Below, piece by piece: positions 1-8,656 of a DNA stretch of 64,000 nt. Position numbers and translations under genes: made by a program. The DNA is taken from NCBI GenBank assembly GCA_003249225.1, contig QKJQ01000037.1:1-64000 (forward strand), in the 5' to 3' direction. This DNA comes from Clostridia bacterium (GTDB taxonomy: Bacteria > Bacillota > Clostridia > Lachnospirales > Lachnospiraceae). Positions within the stretch are counted from its first letter, which is position 1; each line of letters opens with the position of its first letter. Below the pieces are notes generated by a model that saw only the letters and a list, made by a program, of their open reading frames with translations, searched no databases and was not told where the DNA came from.

Positions 1-69
1 CTACTGTCCTCCTAATGTGTTTTTATTTACGTAACTGGCAGGTCACGTTTTTATTATACACATTAGGAG
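1..69 (-). promoter_or_regulatory. Ribosome site of an off-window gene, inside a hairpin
   Basis: Read on the minus strand, an AGGAGG ribosome site lies at 8-13, about 7 nt before the window edge, so a start codon is expected just beyond position 1. A perfect 12-bp inverted repeat (9-20 and 58-69, 37-nt loop) pairs most of this ribosome site with an upstream CTCCTAAT stretch. The segment sits downstream of the T-box terminator, so it belongs to the same leader. Whether the hairpin really limits translation is inference. Confidence 0.6.
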
Positions 70-105
70 TTTTTATATCTGAATACATCGCTAAAGCTTC
101 TATAG

Positions 106-128
106 AACCACGCGACTATCGCGTGGTT
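106..128. repeat. 10-bp perfect hairpin in the leader
   Basis: The arms at 106-115 and 119-128 are perfect inverted repeats with a 3-nt loop. On the plus strand the hairpin is followed by four T, which resembles a weak terminator, but no plus-strand gene precedes it. On the minus strand it lies in the leader between the T-box terminator and the ribosome site. Its role is unknown. Confidence 0.5.
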
Positions 129-138
129 TTCATCATAC

Positions 139-178
139 AAAAAAACGCCTTTCATCTCTTACAGAGACGAAAGACGTT
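139..178 (-). terminator. T-box regulatory terminator
   Basis: On the minus strand a 16-bp stem with two G-U pairs and a GTAA loop is followed by seven T. It directly follows the T-box sequence, as expected for the terminator that competes with the antiterminator. Confidence 0.9.
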
Positions 179-390
179 ATGTCCTACGCGGTACCACTCT
201 TTTTTGTGATTGCTCACACTCTCAACGGATACGATCATATCCTCCCATTGTAACGGTCAGGTTCCGTCTGCTCCTACTTTTAATTCAGGCAGCTGCTCCA
301 AGGTGAGTTCTGATCATCTCTTCCGCTGTCTCGCATCGACCGACAGCTTTCTGAATTCAGTGATTCTCTTACTATTCCTCTTCCTTGCAT
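139..390 (-). promoter_or_regulatory. T-box leader, probably leucine (CUC) specific
   Basis: On the minus strand the segment ends with the T-box signature AGAGTGGTACCGCG (187-200), followed by a terminator hairpin. Upstream are a Stem I-like region with the GAA-NNN-ACC-TTGGAGC arrangement usual for the specifier loop. In that alignment the specifier reads CTC (plus positions 305-307), a leucine codon. T-box RNAs sense uncharged tRNA and switch a terminator to an antiterminator. The gene it controls lies off the left edge. A leucyl-tRNA synthetase is the likeliest candidate, by inference from the specifier alone. Confidence 0.88.
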
Positions 391-570
391 TTTTCTATTC
401 AATTCAAATAATAACTAAAAGGTAAATTAAGTATATCAGAAGCCGGTCAAGGTGTCAACAGCCAGAATTTTGACCTCTTCCTGAACAAATTCAACCATTT
501 CTATCTGACTGGGCTTTCTTCACACAATGAATTATGGTTCATCTGCACCGATATACGGTCAGGTCCTTAG

Positions 571-2367
571 TTATTCAACGCTTTGTCCATTTGCCAGCTT
601 AATGTATAACTCATTTAATTGCTTCTCGTCAACCACATTTGGAGCTTCTGTCATCAGACAGGAGGCATCTTTTACTTTCGGGAAGGCAATAACATCACGA
701 ATGGATTCTTCCTGTGCCATCAGCATGATCAGACGGTCAAGACCATACGCAAGTCCAGCGTGAGGCGGTACACCGTATTTAAATGCATTCAACAGGAAAC
801 CAAAACGATCATAGGCTTCTTCTTTTGTAAATCCAAGGACTTTGAACATAGTTTCCTGTACATCACTCTGGAAGATACGAACGCTGCCGCCGCCGACTTC
901 TGTACCATTCAGCACGATGTCGTATGCTTTAGCACGTACTCTTCCGGGTTCTGATTCAAGATATTGGAGATCCTCATCCATTGGCATGGTAAATGGATGA
1001 TGCATCGCAACGTAGCGGTCTTCCTCTTCGGAGTACTCGAGTAAAGGAAATTCTGTCACCCAGAGGAAATTATACTGATTGCCATCAAGCAGTTCAAGCT
1101 GTTTTGCAATCTCAACGCGAAGCGCTCCAAGCACTGAAAATACAGTGGAATTCTTGTCTGCAGCAAACAGCAGAAGATCTCCTTGTTTTCCTTCCATTGC
1201 ATCCACGATCGCTGTAAGTTCTTCTTCTGTCATAAACTTAGAGAACGAGGATTTATAGGTTCCATCTTCACCGATCGCAAGATAAGCAAGACCTTTGGCA
1301 CCATAACCTTTTGCAAATTCAACCAGTGCATCGATCTTCTTTCTGGGCATTGCTCCCTGTCCGTTTATATTGATTCCTCGCACAGAACCACCTGCTTCCA
1401 GCGCTCCTGTAAACACTGAAAATCCACAGCCCTTTACGATTTCTGATATATTTTTAAGTTCAAATCCAAAACGTGTATCCGGTTTGTCAGAACCATAGCG
1501 GTCCATCGCTTCCGCATAGGTCATACGCTGAATCGGAAGCTGTACATCAACCCCAATGGTCTCTTTGAACATGCGTTGTAAAAGTCTTTCGTTTACATCA
1601 ATAACATCATTGATATCCACAAAGGAGAGTTCCATATCGATCTGTGTAAACTCCGGCTGACGGTCTGCACGCAGATCCTCATCACGGAAACACTTAACGA
1701 TCTGAAAATACCTGTCATAACCGGAAACCATCAACAGCTGCTTAAATATCTGAGGAGACTGCGGCAGCGCATAAAATGTTCCGGGATGCACACGACTTGG
1801 AACGAGATAATCTCTGGCTCCTTCCGGTGTACTTTTGGTAAGCATTGGTGTCTCAATCTCAAGAAATCCTTCTTCCGAAAGAAACTGTCTGGTCAGTGTA
1901 GCCACATGGCTTCTCATGATCAGGTTCTTCTGAAGATCCGGTCTTCTAAGATCAAGAAATCGGTACTTTAAGCGAAGTTCTTCCTTTGTTTTTGAATCTT
2001 CTTCAATCGGGAAAGGAGGTGTCTCAGCCTCTGATAGAATACGTACTTCTTTTGCGCGGATCTCAATTGCTCCGGTAGCAAGATTTTCATTTTCTCCGCC
2101 GGATCTTGCTGTAACAGTTCCTACCACCGCTATAACAAACTCAGAACGCAGCTTTTCTGCTTTTGCAAACCCCTCTGCATCGATCTCACCCTCTTCAAAA
2201 ATAATCTGAAGCAGGCCGGAACGGTCACGCAGATCAACGAAAAGTATACTTCCCTTATTACGGCTCTTTTGTACCCATCCCATCACGGTAACTGTGGATC
2301 CGATATCTTTCTTGCTTACTTCTGTACATCTGTGGCTTCTGTGCAAGCCCATCATTGATTCTGCCAT
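571..2367 (-). CDS. aspS: Aspartate-tRNA ligase
   Basis: Class II aminoacyl-tRNA synthetase that charges tRNA-Asp in the cytoplasm, about 598 residues, the usual length for the bacterial type. The N-terminus carries the OB-fold anticodon-binding domain (VMGWVQKSRNKG, FVDLRDRSG). Motif 2 is seen as FRDEDLRADRQPEFTQ, a GAD-type insertion domain lies in the middle, and motif 3 is GLAYGLDRLIMLM near the C-terminus. The start is placed at 2367 (MAESMMGL) because GGAGG lies five bases upstream. The in-frame ATG at 2379 overlaps that ribosome site and would only add four residues. A sigma-A-like promoter lies 160 bp upstream. Whether the enzyme also charges tRNA-Asn is not decided here. Confidence 0.97.
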   Translation of the reverse strand: MAESMMGLHRSHRCTEVSKKDIGSTVTVMGWVQKSRNKGSILFVDLRDRSGLLQIIFEEGEIDAEGFAKAEKLRSEFVIAVVGTVTARSGGENENLATGAIEIRAKEVRILSEAETPPFPIEEDSKTKEELRLKYRFLDLRRPDLQKNLIMRSHVATLTRQFLSEEGFLEIETPMLTKSTPEGARDYLVPSRVHPGTFYALPQSPQIFKQLLMVSGYDRYFQIVKCFRDEDLRADRQPEFTQIDMELSFVDINDVIDVNERLLQRMFKETIGVDVQLPIQRMTYAEAMDRYGSDKPDTRFGFELKNISEIVKGCGFSVFTGALEAGGSVRGININGQGAMPRKKIDALVEFAKGYGAKGLAYLAIGEDGTYKSSFSKFMTEEELTAIVDAMEGKQGDLLLFAADKNSTVFSVLGALRVEIAKQLELLDGNQYNFLWVTEFPLLEYSEEEDRYVAMHHPFTMPMDEDLQYLESEPGRVRAKAYDIVLNGTEVGGGSVRIFQSDVQETMFKVLGFTKEEAYDRFGFLLNAFKYGVPPHAGLAYGLDRLIMLMAQEESIRDVIAFPKVKDASCLMTEAPNVVDEKQLNELYIKLANGQSVE

Positions 2368-2523
2368 ACTTTCCTCCATTTTATATCTGCAGCGTTTTGC
2401 ACGCCTATTCTCATACGCAGATTATTTCGTAACACGCAATATTCTGACTCTGTCATTTCCCGGATATCATTCTCGTTACCCGGCTTCATGTGGGCATAAT
2501 ACCCGCGACCTTTTGCCCCTAGT

Positions 2524-2552
2524 ATCATACTATTGTTTACAAAAAAAATCAA
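2524..2552 (-). promoter_or_regulatory. Candidate sigma-A promoter of aspS
   Basis: On the minus strand TTGATT (2547-2552) and TATGAT (2524-2529) are separated by 17 bp. This implies a leader of about 150 nt before aspS, in which no clear riboswitch or T-box was recognised. Confidence 0.6.
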
Positions 2553-2559
2553 TATACAA

Positions 2560-3258
2560 TCAGGGATTCACCCCTGCTAATTCGCGCTCTTCTTCCAGTT
2601 TTCGTTCCAGTGCATTCTCATTGGCTTCTTTTATATAGTTCTTTAACACTTCGAATTTATCATCGTTAACAATTCGTAGGAAAGCAAGGAATATCTTCAT
2701 ATCAAAATTTTTCACTTCATCGATCATCATCTGCACGGCTGTATCAATGTCAAATGCCGCCCGGTAGGGACGTTCCGAGACAAGTGCGGCAAAGACATCA
2801 CATATTCGCAAGATCCTTGATGATACCGGAATTGCAAATCCGGACAGATTGGATGGATATCCTGATCCGTCAAAATTCTCATGATGATGATAAACACCCT
2901 CCAGTATAACATCCGGATACAGCTTCATATTCTTCAGAATTTCATATCCAAGGGTCGGATGCATCCTCACATACTTCATCTCTTCAATCTTTAAGGATTC
3001 ACGCCTTCTTCCATACAGATATTCACCAAGTTTTAATTTCCCGATGTCGTGGACCATGCCTGCACGAGCCATTTCATTGCAAAAGGACTCATCCATTCCC
3101 AGCTCCCTGGTAAGGTTTCCTGCCAGATAACTTACGATTATCCCGTGATCTATTGCATCCTGCATATCTTCGAGCATCGAATCTTCAACCTCAAAGCGCT
3201 CTGTGATACTTTGATTATTCAAATTGAAATCCTCCAAAATATCAAAACGAATCTTCAC
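2560..3258 (-). CDS. Stand-alone HD-GYP domain protein
   Basis: A 232-residue protein made almost only of an HD-GYP domain, a family of c-di-GMP phosphodiesterases. Seen are the HDIGK metal motif (around residue 70), HPTLGYEIL, HHENFDGSGYP with the GYP signature (around 124-135), and ICDVFAAL plus RPYR further on. No receiver, GAF or membrane segment is fused to it, so its input signal is unclear. The start shown is a GTG at 3258 with no good ribosome site. A later ATG (MLEDMQDA) is possible. The C-terminus is charged and helical. Activity on c-di-GMP is inferred from the motifs. Confidence 0.85.
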   Translation of the reverse strand: MKIRFDILEDFNLNNQSITERFEVEDSMLEDMQDAIDHGIIVSYLAGNLTRELGMDESFCNEMARAGMVHDIGKLKLGEYLYGRRRESLKIEEMKYVRMHPTLGYEILKNMKLYPDVILEGVYHHHENFDGSGYPSNLSGFAIPVSSRILRICDVFAALVSERPYRAAFDIDTAVQMMIDEVKNFDMKIFLAFLRIVNDDKFEVLKNYIKEANENALERKLEEERELAGVNP

Positions 3259-3312
3259 TATTCGCTTTGATGTATACTTCCAGCCAACATAGCATCCAAC
3301 ATTATCTATCTC

Positions 3313-4803
3313 TTATATACTTCTTTCATCAAGAAAATCTCTTTTTCTCTGTATCATCTCATCTATTCTGTCAATGTAATGATTTAAGTTTTTTACATTC
3401 TCAACCCGTTCGAACCGAACCCCTTCGGTTGTAGTGTCAAACAGTATCTTGGACGAACCTCCTGCACCAAGTGCCAGAATGCTCTGCTTCTCTTCCATAA
3501 TAAGAATATTATAGATACCTTCTTTACCGTATCTTGCATATCCGGTATTCTCAAGGTTTTCGGTCATATTTTTCTGACGGTACAGATAATAAGGTTCATA
3601 TGCATGCTCTCTCGCATATTCCGAGGTAAGTATAAGCATCTTTTCTACATCCGATGCTCCAATATCATGGAATCTTTGACCCTCCATATTCAGTCTTGCT
3701 GCACGTTTCAAAGCAAGTGTATGCACGGTAAGGCTGTCCGGGTTCAAATGTTCTATTCTTCGTAGGGTTTCTGCCACATCTTCCGGTGTCTCACCTGTCA
3801 GACCAATGATCAGATCCATGTTTATGTTATTATGTCCCAATTCACGTGCCATGGAAAAGGCTTCTTCGATTTGCTTTGATGAGTGCTGCCTGCCAATAGC
3901 CATCAGTGTCTTATCATTCATCGACTGCGGATTGATGGATATTCTGGATACATTAAAATCTTTCAGCACGGCAAGCTTATCTCTGGTAACTGTGTCCGGT
4001 CGTCCGGCTTCCACTGTAAACTCACTGGATTCATCCATACGAAAATTTTCATAGACAAGCTTCAGCAGCCGTTCCAGCTGGGAAGGACTAAGTGTTGTCG
4101 GTGTTCCGCCGCCTATGTATACTGTATTCAGTTTTTTTTCAGGGAACAAGTCCTTCGCATATCGTATTTCTTTTTCAAGTGCATCAAGATACGGATCGAC
4201 AAAACTTTCAAACTTAGCGAGCGGAAATGAAGTAAAGGAGCAATAGTGGCAAGTAGTCGGACAAAAGGGTATCCCGATATAGATACTGTAGCCTTTTCTG
4301 TAATTAATCTGGTCTAGGATCTGCATTTCCCGCTTCGCCACGGTAAGACTAAGCTCTGTTTTCTCTTTCGAGCACAGGTATTCTGTCTCCATATGCGTAC
4401 TGATTTTCGGTTCCTTCTCCCCTTGTTCCAACATCTCATAAACCAGCTTTGTCGGTCTTACACCAGTCAGTATTCCCCATGGAAGAGACCGCCCTGTTAT
4501 TTTTCCCAGTATACGAAAAATAGCACGGCCCAGCTGATTTCTGTATAATTTATGATCACGTTTTGTTGTTTCCGAACAGTCCTCGAGAATTCTGTTTTCT
4601 GAAAGAAAGCAGATCCTGAATCGATCTGCTCCTGTTTGTATCATCATCCCGTCTGTCAATGTCTGCAGCTTTCTGTCAATCTCTTCCTGATAGGCAAGAA
4701 CTTCAACCTCATACCGCTCATTCTGGTAAAATGCCTTCACCAGAGGCCGTATATCCTGTTCAAATTCTTCGCCGATTATTATCAATTTATCAAAATACTG
4801 CAT
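3313..4803 (-). CDS. hemZ: Radical SAM coproporphyrinogen III oxidase-like protein HemZ
   Basis: A 496-residue radical SAM enzyme of the HemN/HemZ group. The Fe-S motif is CPTTCHYC (CxxxCxxC) around residue 180, followed by YIGGGTPTTL and a TIM-barrel region. A long N-terminal extension with GVRPTK is typical of HemZ, and the length matches that family (about 500). HemZ-like proteins are assigned to coproporphyrinogen oxidation, but many clostridial members occur without a full heme pathway, so the true substrate is uncertain. It lies downstream of an MBL-fold gene and upstream of the HD-GYP gene on the same strand. Confidence 0.88.
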   Translation of the reverse strand: MQYFDKLIIIGEEFEQDIRPLVKAFYQNERYEVEVLAYQEEIDRKLQTLTDGMMIQTGADRFRICFLSENRILEDCSETTKRDHKLYRNQLGRAIFRILGKITGRSLPWGILTGVRPTKLVYEMLEQGEKEPKISTHMETEYLCSKEKTELSLTVAKREMQILDQINYRKGYSIYIGIPFCPTTCHYCSFTSFPLAKFESFVDPYLDALEKEIRYAKDLFPEKKLNTVYIGGGTPTTLSPSQLERLLKLVYENFRMDESSEFTVEAGRPDTVTRDKLAVLKDFNVSRISINPQSMNDKTLMAIGRQHSSKQIEEAFSMARELGHNNINMDLIIGLTGETPEDVAETLRRIEHLNPDSLTVHTLALKRAARLNMEGQRFHDIGASDVEKMLILTSEYAREHAYEPYYLYRQKNMTENLENTGYARYGKEGIYNILIMEEKQSILALGAGGSSKILFDTTTEGVRFERVENVKNLNHYIDRIDEMIQRKRDFLDERSI

Positions 4804-4962
4804 CCTGATCCCCGTTCTGTACGTACCTGATTTCTATATCTTTTTAGTTAGGACTTACTTTTTTCTTTGTATTATGTACGGAATAGCTTGTGTTAACCAT
4901 GATAGAAACCTGCAACAATAGTCTGCTCAATTTTTCGCCGCAGCTGATTTTATGTCTGTATG

Positions 4963-5592
4963 TTATACGTATGGATTATTGTTCTTCTCGTACCCCACTG
5001 TCGTTGGTTCACCATGTCCTGGGAGTAAAAGAACCTCATCTTTCAGGCAGAACAACTTTACTTTAATGCTTTGTATAAGCTGCTCCATATTACCGGTTGC
5101 GAAATCTGTCCGCCCAACTGAATTTCTGAAAATAGTATCACCACAGAACACTACATCCTCTTCTTTGCAAAAAAAGCATACGCCTCCAATGGTATGGCCC
5201 GGTGTCTCAAGTACAATCAATGTACTGTCTCCAAAGCTCAGTTCATCTCCATCTGCTAAATAGCTGTCTGCGTTCAGCGTACAGTTCTTTCGAAATAACT
5301 GTGATGCATTCATTCTGGCATCCTGTAATAATTCTTTTTCTTTGCTTCCCGCAAGAATTGGAACATTCATTTTTTCAGACAGGGCTTTGGCTGCGCTAAT
5401 GTGGTCGTAATGGCCATGCGTCAGCAGAATTCCAAGAAGTTTCACGCCATTTTCATTCAGTGCCTGTTCAATATCATCTTCCTGTGCCGCTGGATCAATA
5501 ATATATCCTAACTTGCTGTTCTGATCATATACCATGTAGCAGTTTGTCTGCATCATACCAAGGATCAGTGTTTTTATTGTCAGATTACCCAT
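4963..5592 (-). CDS. MBL-fold hydrolase, glyoxalase II-like
   Basis: A 209-residue metallo-beta-lactamase fold protein. The metal-binding motif is THGHYDH (around residues 58-64), with further ligands in ETPGHTIGG and CGDTIF and a final LLPGHGEPT. Size and motif order match the short hydroxyacylglutathione-hydrolase-like group of Firmicutes. These proteins are usually annotated as thioester hydrolases, but the substrate cannot be read from sequence. It follows relA by 29 bp and is probably in the same transcript. A 158-bp gap separates it from hemZ. Confidence 0.88.
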   Translation of the reverse strand: MGNLTIKTLILGMMQTNCYMVYDQNSKLGYIIDPAAQEDDIEQALNENGVKLLGILLTHGHYDHISAAKALSEKMNVPILAGSKEKELLQDARMNASQLFRKNCTLNADSYLADGDELSFGDSTLIVLETPGHTIGGVCFFCKEEDVVFCGDTIFRNSVGRTDFATGNMEQLIQSIKVKLFCLKDEVLLLPGHGEPTTVGYEKNNNPYV

Positions 5593-5621
5593 TAAAATGC
5601 TGTCCCTTCTTATCTTGTAAC

Positions 5622-7913
5622 TCAGCCTGTCGTACGTTTAATATCAATTACTTTATCAACATTGCGCAGTTTTGCGATGATTGCATTCATCTGCTCAATG
5701 CTGTTGATCTCAAATCCGATATTAACGGTTACAAGCCCCTGTTTGCTCGTTCTGGCCGTAAGTGAAGTGATTTCGATCTTATTCTCTGTAAAGATTCTGG
5801 ATATATCAACGATTATACCGGTTCGGTTGTTCGCATATAAGGTCAGCTCGGTATAATAAGATTCTTTTGTGCTCTTCTCAAGATTAGGGTTCCACTCTGC
5901 TTCAATCAGTCGTACCCTGTCTTCTTCCGGCATATTCAATATATTAATACAGTCTGTACGATGAAGGGATACTCCTCGGCCTCGTGTAACAAAGCCAACA
6001 ATCTCATCACCCGGTACCGGTGAACAGCATTTTGAAAAATGTACTGCGACATCATCAATACCCTGAACAATAATACCGCCCTTGGCTTTGACTTTATCTA
6101 TTCGTTCCTTAATTGTACCAGACATGGTCTCTAAGATATCACTGTCAGAAACCTGCTTCTTATACTTCTTCTCATATTCTTCGAGAAGCTTATTAATGAT
6201 CTGACCTTCTTTCAGACCGCCTCTTCCGACTGCCGCATAGATGGCATCCCAGTCCTTGAATCCGTATTTATTCAGGCATGGCTCCATAAATTCCGGCTTT
6301 AAAAGGTCGCTAAGAACAAGATTCTTGGATTTACAATAGGAAAGCAGTTGTTCTCTGCCCCTTTGCATATTATCTTCCTTGTTCTCGGTCTTGAACCATT
6401 GGTTGATCTTATTCTTTGCCTGTGTACTTTTAACAATATTCAGCCAGTCCCGGCTAGGACCTTTTGAATTCTGAGAAGTCAGGACCTCAATACGATCACC
6501 GTTCTGAATAACATAATCAATCGGTACAAGCTTTCCATTCACTCTTGCTCCGACCATCTTATTTCCTACCGCACTATGTATACTATAGGCAAAATCAACG
6601 GGATTTGAGCCCGCTGGTAAATTCTTAACATCACCGGTTGGTGTAAAACAGAATACATTGTCTGAAAAAAGATCGAAGTCATTCTTCAACAGACTTAAAA
6701 ACTCCTTGTTATCAGAGAGATCCCTCTGCCACTCAAGTACTTCACGAAGCCAGGTCAGTTTTTCACCTTCGGTATCCTGAGACTTTTTACCATCCTGTCG
6801 TTCTTTGTATTTCCAATGCGCTGCGATACCAAACTCCGCTGTACGATGCATGTCATGCGTACGGATCTGTATTTCGAACGGTGTTCCGTTCGGTCCGATC
6901 AGTGTAGTGTGCAGTGACTGATACATATTGGGTTTCGGCATGGCTATATAATCCTTAAAACGACCCGGAATCGGTTTATACATCTCGTGTATGATTCCAA
7001 GTGCCGCATAACAATCTTTTACATTATTTACGATAATTCTCACTGCGAACAGATCGTAGATCTGATCTAGTGTTTTGTGCTGGTTCACCATCTTTTTATA
7101 GATACTAAAGAAATGTTTTACCCGACCATTAATATCTGCCTCAATGCTTGCTTCTTCCATACTTTTGCTTACATCACTGACAACACCACGAATAAAGCCT
7201 TCCCGCTCTTCTTTCTTTGAAGCGATCTTATCCAGCAATTCTTTGTATACATCAGGTTCCAGGTATTTTAAAGATAAGTCATCGAGCTCAACTTTGATTT
7301 TCGAGATACCGAGACGCTGTGCGATCGGTGCGTAAATCTCAAGAGTCTCACGGGATTTTGATATCTGCTTTGCTGCGGTCTGATACTCCATCGTCCTCAT
7401 ATTATGAAGACGATCTGCCAGTTTGATCAGAATAACTCGGATATCTTTTGCCATAGCAAGAAACATCTTTCTAAGATTCTCTGCCTGTATCTCGATCTTG
7501 TCCGTCGAATAGTTCATCTGCGTCAGCTTTGTTACACCATCGACCAGCAACAGAACTTCCTCTCCAAACTCCTTCGCAACTTCTGCCTCTGATATATTGG
7601 TGTCTTCAATAATGTCATGAAGAATCCCGGCTACGATCGTTTCCTTGTCAAGTTCCAATTCAGCCAGTATAATAGCGACACTGAGTGGATGTATAATATA
7701 GGGTTCTCCTGATTTTCTAAGCTGTCCGGTATGAGCATCTGACGCAACTTTATAAGCCTTCTCAATCATGGAGAGATCTGTGGAAGGCCGATATTGGCGA
7801 ATGGTCGTTATTAATGTCTCAAAAAGTTCTTCCGGCGGGATGAATCTGGCTCCCTCCGATTCTTCGACCATTGGTCTCTCATATTCAATTGCGTCTTTCA
7901 TCTCATCAGCCAT
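5622..7913 (-). CDS. relA: Bifunctional (p)ppGpp synthetase/hydrolase, RelA/SpoT family
   Basis: A full-length Rel enzyme (763 residues) that makes and degrades the stringent-response alarmones. The N-terminal HD hydrolase domain has HDIIEDT around residue 97. The synthetase domain has YDLFAVRIIV and RFKDYIAMPKPNMYQSLHT, where RFKD is the loop type of hydrolase-competent enzymes. A TGS domain (FCFTPTGDVKNLPAGS), a zinc-finger-like conserved-Cys region (FSKCCSPVPGDEI) and a C-terminal ACT domain follow. All key motifs look intact, so it is probably bifunctional. It follows apt by 60 bp, a gene order common in clostridia. Confidence 0.96.
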   Translation of the reverse strand: MADEMKDAIEYERPMVEESEGARFIPPEELFETLITTIRQYRPSTDLSMIEKAYKVASDAHTGQLRKSGEPYIIHPLSVAIILAELELDKETIVAGILHDIIEDTNISEAEVAKEFGEEVLLLVDGVTKLTQMNYSTDKIEIQAENLRKMFLAMAKDIRVILIKLADRLHNMRTMEYQTAAKQISKSRETLEIYAPIAQRLGISKIKVELDDLSLKYLEPDVYKELLDKIASKKEEREGFIRGVVSDVSKSMEEASIEADINGRVKHFFSIYKKMVNQHKTLDQIYDLFAVRIIVNNVKDCYAALGIIHEMYKPIPGRFKDYIAMPKPNMYQSLHTTLIGPNGTPFEIQIRTHDMHRTAEFGIAAHWKYKERQDGKKSQDTEGEKLTWLREVLEWQRDLSDNKEFLSLLKNDFDLFSDNVFCFTPTGDVKNLPAGSNPVDFAYSIHSAVGNKMVGARVNGKLVPIDYVIQNGDRIEVLTSQNSKGPSRDWLNIVKSTQAKNKINQWFKTENKEDNMQRGREQLLSYCKSKNLVLSDLLKPEFMEPCLNKYGFKDWDAIYAAVGRGGLKEGQIINKLLEEYEKKYKKQVSDSDILETMSGTIKERIDKVKAKGGIIVQGIDDVAVHFSKCCSPVPGDEIVGFVTRGRGVSLHRTDCINILNMPEEDRVRLIEAEWNPNLEKSTKESYYTELTLYANNRTGIIVDISRIFTENKIEITSLTARTSKQGLVTVNIGFEINSIEQMNAIIAKLRNVDKVIDIKRTTG

Positions 7914-7973
7914 ATGGTCTCCTCGCAGTACATATTACCGTCATTTATTTCATGCTTTTCATTAACAAAGACA

Positions 7974-8498
7974 TTATTTGCCTTCGTATTGAATTACTGC
8001 TTCAACATTATAACCTTTTAATTTATCTCTTCCGTTCAGACCCTTTAATTCCATAAGGAATATAATCTTAACGACATCACCACCGAGTTCTTTGATCAGC
8101 TTTGTAATAGCTTCTATCGTACCGCCGGTTGCAATCAGATCGTCTACGATAACAACTCTTTGTCCTGGTTTAATAGAATCTTTATGCATCTGAATCACTG
8201 CAGAACCATATTCAAGATCATACTCGATCTCGACTGTTTCACAGGGAAGCTTTCCTTTTTTCCTTACCGGAATGAAAGGTTTGTTAAGATTATAGGCAAT
8301 CGGAACACCGAAAATAAATCCTCTGGATTCAGGTCCTACAAGAACATCAAAATCAACTCCGTCTAAAAGTTCCTGCATCTTATCAATCGCAAGACGAAGG
8401 CCGTCTTTATCCTGCAGTACGCTGGTCACATCACGGAACATTATCCCCTTTTCCGGAAAATCCGGAATTGTTCTAACATAGTCTTCTACCCTTTTCAT
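7974..8498 (-). CDS. apt: Adenine phosphoribosyltransferase
   Basis: A 174-residue purine salvage enzyme that converts adenine and PRPP to AMP. The PRPP-binding motif VVIVDDLIATGGT is seen around residues 117-129, and the N-terminus VRTIPDFPEKGIMFRDVT is typical of the family. The start ATG follows an AAGGAGAAAG ribosome site. A sigma-A promoter with an extended -10 lies about 55 bp upstream, so apt probably opens the apt-relA transcript. Confidence 0.96.
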   Translation of the reverse strand: MKRVEDYVRTIPDFPEKGIMFRDVTSVLQDKDGLRLAIDKMQELLDGVDFDVLVGPESRGFIFGVPIAYNLNKPFIPVRKKGKLPCETVEIEYDLEYGSAVIQMHKDSIKPGQRVVIVDDLIATGGTIEAITKLIKELGGDVVKIIFLMELKGLNGRDKLKGYNVEAVIQYEGK

Positions 8499-8551
8499 AA
8501 CTTTCTCCTTTTTATCTGAAATCGTTCTTTTCTGCTTAATGATAATTGTGT

Positions 8552-8580
8552 ATTATATCACAGTACCCGTATTTATGCAA
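8552..8580 (-). promoter_or_regulatory. Sigma-A promoter of apt-relA
   Basis: On the minus strand TTGCAT (8575-8580) and TATAAT (8552-8557) are spaced by 17 bp, and the -10 is extended (TGATATAAT). It lies directly upstream of apt. Confidence 0.75.
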
Positions 8581-8656
8581 ACAGCTGTTGGCCGAAATAC
8601 ACGGTTCATTCAGAATAAAGCTGCCATAACAGTCTTTTGGTTTCTTCGTTTTTTAC

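Noticed and set aside
2352-2552. Small minus-strand reading frame of 66 codons upstream of aspS
   Set aside because: It overlaps the aspS start, has no ribosome site, and its 5' end coincides with the promoter region, so it is taken as leader.
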